Shown here: positions 1 through 5,028 of the stretch, one piece after another
Layout of the letters: every line of letters begins with the position of its first letter
Numbering within the stretch: position 1 is the first letter of the stretch
DNA from: Bacteroidales bacterium
Lineage (GTDB): Bacteria; Bacteroidota; Bacteroidia; Bacteroidales; UBA932
Length of the DNA: 5,028 bases
Direction of reading: 5' to 3'
NCBI GenBank assembly: GCA_004552115.1
Contig: SFPH01000204.1
Span: 1 to 5,028 of the forward strand
The notes under the pieces: model-generated
Databases searched by the model: none
Told to the model about the DNA's origin: nothing
Seen by the model: only the letters and a program-made list of their open reading frames with translations
Made by a program: the position numbers and the translations under genes

Positions 1-35
1 GGAAAAAGAAGCGGGGCGCAAGCTTGGAACAGAGG

Positions 36-46
36 GGCGTAACGCC
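36..46. repeat. Short palindrome GGCGT-A-ACGCC upstream of the ArsR-type gene
   Basis: Five bases pair perfectly around one central base, 25 bases before the ATG at 72. ArsR-family repressors commonly bind dyads near their own start, so this could be an operator remnant. It is short and GC-rich, whereas operators of this family are usually longer and AT-rich, and a chance palindrome is quite possible. Only 35 bases precede it, so promoter context cannot be judged. Confidence 0.2.
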
Positions 47-59
47 TGACAGGAAAAAT

Positions 60-64
60 AGGAG
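60..64 (+). promoter_or_regulatory. Shine-Dalgarno site AGGAG for the ArsR-type gene
   Basis: AGGAG lies 7 bases before the ATG at 72, which is ideal spacing. It favours 72 over the upstream in-frame TTG at 24, whose extra residues look like untranslated leader. A strong SD is typical of Firmicutes and unlike most starts further right in this window (710, 1735, 2303), so it supports a different origin for the left end. Confidence 0.7.
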
Positions 65-71
65 AAAAAAC

Positions 72-255
72 ATGGCAGGAAAAAATGAAGAAGTAGAATG
101 CTGCAGCGAAGAATGCGTGCATGAAGATCTGCTTAAAATTGTAAATGATACGATTCCGGAAGAGACGGAACTTTATGATCTGGCGGAATTGTTTAAGGTG
201 TTTGGGGATTCCACGAGAATTCGCATTCTTTTTGTGCTTTTTGAACAGGAATTAT
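72..255 (+). pseudogene. ArsR/CadC-family metal-responsive repressor, 3'-truncated
   Basis: The first 61 codons match the N-terminal half of an ArsR/SmtB-family winged-helix repressor. Such proteins dimerise, release their operator on binding thiophilic metal ions, and usually control a neighbouring efflux gene. A Cys-rich tail (Cys10, Cys11, Cys15), as in CadC-type sensors, is followed by the family's first core helices with the hallmark ELFKVFGDSTRIRIL (residues 39-53). The match ends at FEQEL (residues 57-61), just where CadC-type proteins continue with a metal-binding Cys-x-Cys motif and then the recognition helix. After base 255 the frame runs on only as unrelated residues, from overlapping another gene's DNA, to a stop at 387-389. 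GC is about 40%, against about 57% just beyond. The fragment lacks its DNA-binding part and cannot be functional as it stands. The family call is firm; the metal and the exact host are not determinable. Confidence 0.85.
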
Positions 256-262
256 TGTTCGA
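250..262. other. Junction between low-GC ArsR-type DNA and Bacteroidales DNA
   Basis: ArsR-type similarity ends at about base 254 and TraO-like coding is clear by 262, in another frame. GC rises from about 40% (72-250) to about 57% (262-420). I see no inverted repeat, target duplication or transposase piece here, so nothing marks it as the end of a known mobile element. Both genes are broken at one point, which suits an assembly chimera or an illegitimate join better than an ordered insertion. Confidence 0.75.
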
Positions 263-606
263 TGACCGACTCCGGTGCGACTCTCCATTACACCGAGATA
301 TGTGCAGAGGGCAATGTCATGGCAAGGATAGCATCGGCAAGGTCCCGTGTCATCAGCCTTTACGGCGGGGGAGGGGTCTTCATCGGTGACGAAATCAGCG
401 ATCCGTACAGGACTCTGCCCGGGTACATAGACACAGGAATCGCCAGGAATACGTTCATCTACGGAGTACAGGCAAGCCTCGAACTGGAAGTCTATCCGCT
501 GAAACGGCTCGGCATAAGCCTGCGGGGTACGGTCCCTTTGACATTCGGTTCACCGATGGGATGGATCCATTACGAGGGCAGCGTGAACATACATTATGAT
601 TTCTAG
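256..606 (+). pseudogene. traO: TraO-like conjugation protein, C-terminal fragment
   Basis: This frame has coding character from about base 256 (certainly from the ATG at 262) to the TAG at 604-606. The 114 residues from 262 resemble the C-terminal half of Bacteroidetes conjugative-transposon TraO, an outer-membrane protein of the mating apparatus. Counting from 262, one sees a glycine-rich hydrophobic strand (VISLYGGGGVF, residues 30-40), then a variable loop. Next come the strand NTFIYGVQASLELEVY (63-78), a strand with PLTFGSP (92-98), and a last strand ending HYDF. Alternating hydrophobic residues and a terminal Phe are typical of outer-membrane barrels. The signal peptide and N-terminal part are missing: upstream DNA in this frame belongs to the ArsR-type gene, whose frame differs. 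The ATG at 262 is probably internal, since no signal peptide follows it. The TraO assignment rests on remembered family sequence, so it is likely rather than certain. Confidence 0.65.
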
Positions 607-656
607 GTTGTAAACCCATTTATACATCTTTTAAAAACTAACGTATAAACCTAATC

Positions 657-682
657 CCGGGCCACCTGTGAAGGCCGCCCGG
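657..682 (+). promoter_or_regulatory. GC-rich hairpin with GTGA tetraloop in the leader of the 710 gene
   Basis: CCGGGC (657-662) pairs perfectly with GCCCGG (677-682). Inside, CCT (665-667) pairs with AGG (672-674) and closes a GTGA loop (668-671), which in RNA is a stable GNRA tetraloop. The two stems are separated by an internal loop of two bases on each side. Only TTT follows, so it is a poor intrinsic terminator, though it may act as a weak one or attenuator after the TraO-like gene. It could also be a leader structure or mRNA-stability element of the downstream operon. It ends 27 bases before the ATG at 710. I see no convincing Bacteroidetes -33/-7 promoter (TTG, then TAnnTTTG) in 607-709. 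Confidence 0.45.
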
Positions 683-709
683 TTTCATTGAAAACAAAGA
701 AAACGATAT

Positions 710-1726
710 ATGAGCGAACAGAATGCATCGGAGAAACTGTCTTTCCAGAAGCTTATCAAGGGCTTGACCGGAAAGAGTCCGGAAGTTCCGGTCCAGAACC
801 GAGAACCCAATCCGGAGTACTACATTGTAATGAAGACAGACCGGGTCGGGCTCGGTTCGCAGTTCTGCATATTCGTCACTCCTCTAAACACGCTTGTGAG
901 TGTCGCTGCCGGGGACAACGGATACGGAGTCTATCTCCGTGATGAACTGCTGCCTCCTGGAGTCTTCCGGCCTCTCGGAGACGAACCTGTATGCATAAAG
1001 ACCGATCCGGTAAGTCTTGACGGATTCGGAGTGCTAAGGCTCACTTTCATGAAATCGACCGGAGAGACGGTCACGGAAGAGCTGCATTACAGTGTCCTTC
1101 AGGCACCGGATATGGTTCCGACCGCAATATTCGCTGACAGGGATGTCTGCCTGGACTACCATCAGTATGCGACAGTCAAGGTCGCTCTCATCCCGCGTGA
1201 ATGCAATGGGATGCAGATTGAATTCCAGGTCATGGACCAGTCCGTCGTTGATGTGAAGGCCATCGGCAATGACCTCAAGCTCCGTGGAATCAGAACGGGG
1301 GACACGACATTGCGCATCTGGCCGAAAGGATTCCCCGAGATAGAAAGCCTGTGCCACGTACGTGTCAGGGAGAACTGTTTCGCTACCATTGAAGCCACTT
1401 TTGACGATGAAGGCAATCCGAAGGAGATGTGGGTCAATATGGAGTCCGGGGAGAAGATGGACTACAACTTCGCGGTACTGATTGAATTCACCAGCGGACG
1501 AAAGAGCGACTATGTTCTGGTGCACAAAACATACAAGTCGAGATGGTACCGTTCCGGGACCAGGGTTCCGATTCCTGAAGTTATGAAGAAGCTGGCACAG
1601 CTGCGTGAAAGACGCTATGTCCACAACATAAGCCTCAGTCTGACCCTGCTGGACTATGACAAGGAGAGGTTCACGGTATGGCCGGAGACACCGGTCTTCG
1701 AGGATGCTTGGTGGAATGACAATTAA
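710..1726 (+). CDS. Unrecognised 338-residue protein with Ig-like (BIG2-like) segment
   Basis: I do not recognise this family. The ATG at 710 follows an A-rich stretch (691-703), normal for Bacteroidales starts. An in-frame TGA at 689-691 rules out any upstream signal peptide, and the N-terminus (MSEQNASEKLSFQKL) is hydrophilic, so the protein appears non-secreted. Residues about 36-130 look beta-rich. Residues about 138-222 resemble a bacterial Ig-like group 2 fold: a TVKVALIP strand (155-162), then the SVVDVKAIGNDLKLRG stretch (178-193), then GDTTLRIWP (197-205). This follows the usual 'd-x-s-v-a-x-v ... G-x-t-t-i' pattern. The C-terminal third (224-338) is mixed and charged, ending EDAWWNDN. 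There are six cysteines (53, 95, 147, 165, 215, 223). It is the first gene of a compact set, 8 bases before the DUF3575-type gene. A leaderless Ig-like protein among envelope genes is odd: it could be a cytoplasmic or periplasm-facing accessory factor, or use another export route. Function is unknown. Confidence 0.85.
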   Translation: MSEQNASEKLSFQKLIKGLTGKSPEVPVQNREPNPEYYIVMKTDRVGLGSQFCIFVTPLNTLVSVAAGDNGYGVYLRDELLPPGVFRPLGDEPVCIKTDPVSLDGFGVLRLTFMKSTGETVTEELHYSVLQAPDMVPTAIFADRDVCLDYHQYATVKVALIPRECNGMQIEFQVMDQSVVDVKAIGNDLKLRGIRTGDTTLRIWPKGFPEIESLCHVRVRENCFATIEATFDDEGNPKEMWVNMESGEKMDYNFAVLIEFTSGRKSDYVLVHKTYKSRWYRSGTRVPIPEVMKKLAQLRERRYVHNISLSLTLLDYDKERFTVWPETPVFEDAWWNDN

Positions 1727-1734
1727 CGGCAGTT

Positions 1735-2289
1735 ATGGGACGAAGAATGATCTTGATGGCAGTGCTCCTTTCCATTGCCTTTTGCTCTGCCAGAGCGCAG
1801 AAACTGTCCGTATCCACGAACGCTCTCGGATATGCGGATTTCCTCACAGTCAATGCAGAGGCTTCGTTCGCCGTAGCCCGTCACTGGAGTGTCAATGCCG
1901 GTTTCATGTACAATCCCTGGAGCTTCAGAGGTGAATGGGGTGAGATGCGCGATTCCCGCAGGACGGCAAGTGCCGGAACCCGTTTCTGGTTCTGGAATGT
2001 CTATTCCGGCTGGTGGCTCGGAGCAAAGGCCCAGTGGGAAGAATACAACCGCGGAGGCATCCGCAGCCCACGCACTGAGGAAGGGGATGCCTTCGGAGCC
2101 GGCCTGTCTGCCGGATACTCACTCATGCTGCACCGCAACATCAATCTGGATTTCGGCCTGGGATTCTGGGGCGGATACAAGAAATACACGGTTTACAGCT
2201 GCCCGACCTGCGGAAGGATCGACGAGCAGGGAGCGAAAGCCTTCATCCTGCCCAATGATGTCCTGGTGTCTCTGATGTTCACATTCTGA
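1735..2289 (+). CDS. DUF3575-type small outer-membrane beta-barrel protein
   Basis: The 184-residue product has a Sec signal peptide (residues 1-21: MGRR, a hydrophobic core, then SARA before Gln22). What follows reads as a DUF3575-type barrel: an opening strand LSVSTNALGYADFLTVNAE (24-42), amphipathic strands rich in Trp/Tyr (RHWSVNAGFMYN, 49-60), and a GAGLSAGYSL strand (121-130). Then come NINLDFGLGFWGG (135-147) and a last strand ending VSLMFTF, with the terminal Phe of BAM-assembled barrels. This family is common in Bacteroidetes, often beside fimbria-like or OmpA-like genes, and its molecular role is not defined. A CPTCG motif (156-160) in the loop before the last strand could form a disulfide or bind metal. 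The start could also be Met5 (1747), which would shorten the signal's charged end. It lies 8 bases after the preceding stop and 13 before the next ATG, so it is probably co-transcribed. Confidence 0.8.
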   Translation: MGRRMILMAVLLSIAFCSARAQKLSVSTNALGYADFLTVNAEASFAVARHWSVNAGFMYNPWSFRGEWGEMRDSRRTASAGTRFWFWNVYSGWWLGAKAQWEEYNRGGIRSPRTEEGDAFGAGLSAGYSLMLHRNINLDFGLGFWGGYKKYTVYSCPTCGRIDEQGAKAFILPNDVLVSLMFTF

Positions 2290-2302
2290 AAATATCACAA
2301 AA

Positions 2303-3431
2303 ATGAAAAAGACAATCCTCTTCTCTGTCGCGGCGCTTATTGTGGCAGTCTCCTGCAACGAGCCGATACAGGTCAGCGACAACTCCTTCGAATTTGAGGC
2401 AAAGCATCTGCTCTCCGGGGAAGACAACCTTATCACATTTTCTCTTGAAAAAGGATGCCCGGAAAAGGAATACACCCTCACATATCTTATCGACAGTGAC
2501 CCTTCACTGGTCCTTGCAGAAGACGGCGGTGCTCCGTTTGAATCCGGTTCTGCGCTTGACTTCTCCAAAGGGCCGGTGACATACCGTCTTCCGGTACTGA
2601 AGGCAGGGGAACACTTGGCTTCTTTCCGGCTCGCTACCGAGTTGTACTCACGTGAGTCGGAGATGGCATTCACGGTTACATATGAGCCTTTCTCCCTGCA
2701 TGCCGAGGTGTCTACCGACCAGTCGGCCGGGACATCGACAATGCTCCTGACTCTTGCCCAGGGCGTGGCGGACAGGGACTATGACGGAACGGTATCGATT
2801 GACGGTAGTGCGTCCCGGCACCCATGATGTGGATGTGGAACTCACACACGGGGACCAGGTGCGCAGTTCCTCGTTCCGGTTCTCCGAGCCGCTGCGTTAC
2901 CCGGACGTGGATGTGGAGATCGCCCGCAGCCCGTCTACGGGCAAGACCCGTCTGATGGTCCGCAGCAACCCGTACTCGCTCTCGCTGGCAGTGAGGGACT
3001 CCCTCGTGGTCAGGGGAAACTGCAAGTATCACCGCTGCTCCAATGTCGAAGGCAGGCTGGATTACTTCACCGAGTGGAAGGAGCTCTGCGACGTGGTGAC
3101 ACTCGAGCGCTCCGTTCCCAAGACCGGATTCTGGTACGACCTCACTGCAACCGAGCTGCTTGAGACAACCCTCAGCAACATCACAATCAAGAACACCAAA
3201 TGGGTGTCCGAATGGCTGGATGTAATGGACGGCATAGAGCAGTGGTGGCAGGTCGACGATGGATATTCCAATTATGTGGTGGATTCTTCAGTCCACCATA
3301 TCACCCTTGACTTCGAAGCTCTTCTCGGCGTGAGGGTCAATGTGACCTGCACGGATGAGACCGTCGTACTGAACGGCACCAAGGTAGAGGGCGGCAAGCA
3401 TTCATACACCATATCCGGAGGAGGGAAGTGA
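2303..3431 (+). pseudogene. Repeat-containing lipoprotein, TraQ-like at low confidence, with a one-base frameshift
   Basis: Two overlapping frames read as one gene: 2303-2827 gives the N-terminal 174 residues and a frame shifted by one base continues to the TGA at 3429-3431. Removing one base from TCCCGG (2813-2818) joins them as IDGSAS-GTHDVDVEL, giving a 375-residue lipoprotein. The signal is MKKTILFSVAALIVAVSC, with Cys18 as the probable lipid anchor. Two diverged tandem segments follow. LITFSLEKG...KEYTLTYLID (43-64) matches MLLTLAQG...RDYDGTVSID (147-167), and AGEHLASFRL (101-110) matches the restored SGTHDVDVEL (171-180); the second copy lacks an insert. A weaker third copy may start near PDVDVEI. 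The layout (lipobox, short YT-x-x-Y strand, later hydrophobic strand) loosely recalls conjugation protein TraQ (DUF3872), which would suit a TraO-like neighbour, but is not proof. The C-terminal part (about 220-375) holds an aromatic EQWWQVDDGYSNY stretch (312-324) I do not recognise. The ATG at 2303 follows an A-rich leader. The indel may be a sequencing error or a real lesion. Confidence 0.75.
3417..3421 (+). promoter_or_regulatory. Shine-Dalgarno-like GGAGG before the GTG start at 3428
   Basis: GGAGG lies 6 bases before GTG 3428, inside the Gly-Gly-Gly tail of the upstream gene. The purine-rich run continues to 3425. With the GTGA start/stop overlap (3428-3431) it suggests translational re-initiation by ribosomes ending the upstream gene. 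Bacteroidales rely little on SD pairing, so its weight there is uncertain, but it supports this start over the internal ATG at 3470. Confidence 0.5.
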
Positions 3432-5028
3432 GAAGAGGTGGTGCCATAGTACTTGCCGCGGCTCTCCTGATGGTGAGCGCCTGCGCAGTTTCCCGAAAGG
3501 CCAGAAGCCTGTCGGAGAACTCGGTTGCCGCCCGGCTGCAGCTCCGGGGCGATGACGGGCAGCAGTTCCCCTCGCTGGAGATGCTGCGCCGGGAGTCCCG
3601 GGACACCATCAGGGTGACGGGCCTGAACGGAGAGGAGATGTTCCTGATGAACGCCGTGAAGGACGAGGACGGTGAGATGGTGGCGCACGACGTTATCGAT
3701 GCAGCCGTGGTCACCGCCCGCTTCCGCAACGTGGCCGAGCGCCACGGAAAGGTGGACCTGGAGTTCCAGGTCACCGTCCCGGAGGCGATGCAGGACTCCC
3801 GGTGGCAGCTGCGCTTCTTCCCTGACATGTTCGTCCTCGGGGACAGCATACGCCTTGAGCCGGTTATCATCACCGGAAGGGAGTACAGGAAAGCGCAGCT
3901 CAGGGGCTACCAGCAGTACGAGCGTTTCCTCGCCTCTATAGTCAGCGACACCACGCGGTTCATCAACCTGTGGCAGCTGGAGCTCTTCCTCGAGAGGAAC
4001 ATCCCCGAGGTGTTCGCTTTCAAGAAGGACTCCTCGGAGGTCTCCGACGAGCAGTTCGCTTCCGTGTACGGCGTTACCGAGCGGCAGGCTGTGGAGCACT
4101 ACACCAACCAGATTGCCAAGAGGTGGAACAACCGCAAGAAGAAACTTACCGGCAGGATGTACCGCAGGTACGTCAAGGTCCCGATCGTCACCGAAGGAAT
4201 TCGCCTCGATACCGTCATAAGGGATGTCAACGGCGACTTCATATACAACTATGTACAGACCATTGCCACAAGGCCAAAGCTCCGCAAGGTGGACATCGTC
4301 CTTTCCGGCGAGGTGTGGGAGGCAGACAGGAAGGTTTACCTGATGTCCCGGAGTGAGCCTCTGACCTTCTACATCAGCAGCCTATCGTCCTTTGTCGACG
4401 GGACGGAACGGTACCTGACGAAGGTCATCGAGCGCAGGGCACAGGCGAACACCGCCTGCTATGTGGACTTCGCCTCGGGCAGTGCGGACATCGACATCTC
4501 CCTCTCGAATAACCGTGACGAGATAGGACGAATACGGGGCAACCTCGCCAGGCTTGTGGAGGATACCGTCTATGACCTTGACTCCATAGTCGTCACGGCG
4601 TCTGCATCCCCGGAGGGGTCGGAGAGGGCGAACCGCATCCTCGCGCAGAGGCGCAGCGAGTCCGTCTGCCGGTACTTTGAGGACTTCGTCAGTCATTACC
4701 GTGACTCCCTGGAGAGGGAGGATGGGTTCAGCATCGGCGAGGATGGTGAGGTGGTGCATGCGGTGCACCGCCCCGATATAAGGTTCATCGCCCGCAACGG
4801 CGGGGAGAACTGGACGATGCTCGATGCCCTGGTAGGGAGTGACAGCATCCTTGCGGATGCACAGAAGGAGGAATATGGTGAACTCAGGAAAAGCGTCTCC
4901 GACCTCGACCGGCTCGGGATGGTCAAGGACACGGTACACACCACCGAACTCGATACGACATATATGCTGGGCGTGCAGGCGATAAGGGACAGGGACTATG
5001 AAAGAGCGGTCACGTACCTTCGAACCTA
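3428..5028 (+). CDS. OmpA-like/TPR lipoprotein of the cell envelope (3' end beyond window)
   Basis: The frame is open from GTG 3428 to the window edge: 533 codons with no stop, so the gene is partial. GTG is chosen because it gives a complete lipoprotein signal (positive start MRRGG, hydrophobic residues 6-18, lipobox VSAC with Cys19); the next in-frame ATG (3470) would destroy it. Residues about 45-330 form a region I cannot name, with a beta-rich part (75-150) followed by a basic part (about 225-250). From about 343 to 470 an OmpA-like peptidoglycan-binding domain is visible: CYVDFASGSADIDI (344-357), then VVTASASPEGSERANR (388-403), then RRS (408-410), the usual 'spaces-G-xx-xN-xxLs-xxRA' signature. 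A GENW segment follows, as seen in Bacteroidetes OmpA-like proteins. Residues 513-533 (YMLGVQAIRDRDYERAV...) start a TPR-like helix pair. A lipid anchor plus OmpA-like domain would tie the outer membrane to the cell wall, and TPRs would bind a partner. Translation is probably coupled to the preceding gene. Confidence 0.85.
   Translation, partial: MRRGGAIVLAAALLMVSACAVSRKARSLSENSVAARLQLRGDDGQQFPSLEMLRRESRDTIRVTGLNGEEMFLMNAVKDEDGEMVAHDVIDAAVVTARFRNVAERHGKVDLEFQVTVPEAMQDSRWQLRFFPDMFVLGDSIRLEPVIITGREYRKAQLRGYQQYERFLASIVSDTTRFINLWQLELFLERNIPEVFAFKKDSSEVSDEQFASVYGVTERQAVEHYTNQIAKRWNNRKKKLTGRMYRRYVKVPIVTEGIRLDTVIRDVNGDFIYNYVQTIATRPKLRKVDIVLSGEVWEADRKVYLMSRSEPLTFYISSLSSFVDGTERYLTKVIERRAQANTACYVDFASGSADIDISLSNNRDEIGRIRGNLARLVEDTVYDLDSIVVTASASPEGSERANRILAQRRSESVCRYFEDFVSHYRDSLEREDGFSIGEDGEVVHAVHRPDIRFIARNGGENWTMLDALVGSDSILADAQKEEYGELRKSVSDLDRLGMVKDTVHTTELDTTYMLGVQAIRDRDYERAVTYLRT

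Noticed and set aside
145..606. A single intact gene from 145 to 606
   Set aside because: The first ~37 codons are the ArsR-type gene read in the wrong frame. Only the part after about 256 has TraO-like content, so the frame is open there by chance.
607..656. Bacteroidetes -33/-7 promoter in the AT-rich part of the intergenic region
   Set aside because: TTG at 608-610 and TACATCTT at 623-630 only weakly match the consensus, and the spacing (12 bases) is well short of the usual 19-21.
688..942. Start at TTG 688 for an 84-codon gene (MKTKKTIYERTEC...)
   Set aside because: The start looks plausible but the rest is a frame-shifted reading of the 710 gene, with no domain and an early stop. The 710 frame has much better protein character.
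2119..2673. Minus-strand open frame of 184 codons across 2119-2673
   Set aside because: It spans two well-supported plus-strand envelope genes with clear signal peptides. Its translation shows no family resemblance.
2790..2830. Programmed ribosomal frameshifting
   Set aside because: There is no slippery heptamer, and no clear stimulatory structure or upstream SD is apparent. A simple indel in a short C/G run explains it.
2829..2917. Direct repeat GTGGATGTGGA at 2829-2839 and 2907-2917
   Set aside because: Both copies encode DVDVE strands of the lipoprotein, 26 codons apart. This is best explained by the protein's repetitive beta structure, not a DNA-level element.
2754..3431. Independent second gene starting at ATG 2754
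   Set aside because: It would lack a signal peptide, overlap the upstream frame by 74 bases, and begin with residues (PRAWRTGTMTE) that make no sense beside the repeat. Joining by one base restores the repeat, so a frameshift is favoured, though not proven.
3272..4099. Long open frame on the minus strand (275 codons)
   Set aside because: It lies opposite the OmpA-like lipoprotein gene in GC-rich DNA. The product has no recognisable domain and is low-complexity in Leu, Val, Glu and His, as expected for a mirror of a real gene.

Overview
The window looks like gut-bacterial DNA made of two parts of different origin. Bases 1 to about 255 carry a low-GC (about 40%) 5' fragment of a metal-sensing ArsR/CadC-type repressor, with a strong AGGAG ribosome binding site. 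That style fits Firmicutes (Lachnospiraceae/Clostridia). From about 256 to the end the DNA is higher in GC (about 57% where I counted) and reads as Bacteroidales: A-rich, mostly SD-less translation starts, a DUF3575-type barrel and Bacteroidetes-type lipoproteins. The two parts meet abruptly inside two broken genes, so a chimeric assembly or an illegitimate recombination joint must be considered before any biology is built on the left end.

Layout. 72-~255: ArsR-family repressor, cut off before its DNA-recognition helix. ~256-606: C-terminal 114+ residues of a TraO-like outer-membrane conjugation protein. 607-709: intergenic leader with a GC-rich hairpin capped by a GTGA tetraloop. 710-1726: unrecognised 338-residue protein with an Ig-like (BIG2-like) segment and no signal peptide. 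1735-2289: DUF3575-type small outer-membrane barrel. 2303-3431: a repeat-containing lipoprotein that reads as one gene with a single-base frameshift near 2814-2818. 3428 to beyond 5028: a large lipoprotein starting at GTG, with an OmpA-like domain and the beginning of a TPR region, running off the window.

The four genes from 710 onward are packed head to tail (gaps of 8 and 13 bases, then a 4-base GTGA overlap) and are probably one transcript. A TraO-like gene lies upstream. Three of the four products are predicted envelope proteins: a barrel, a repeat lipoprotein loosely like the TraQ (DUF3872) family, and an OmpA-like peptidoglycan-linking lipoprotein. I infer an outer-membrane or cell-surface module of a Bacteroidales conjugative element (ICE or plasmid). 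It differs from the traO-traP-traQ order I associate with CTnDOT-type elements. This is inference from family resemblance and layout; no homology search was run.
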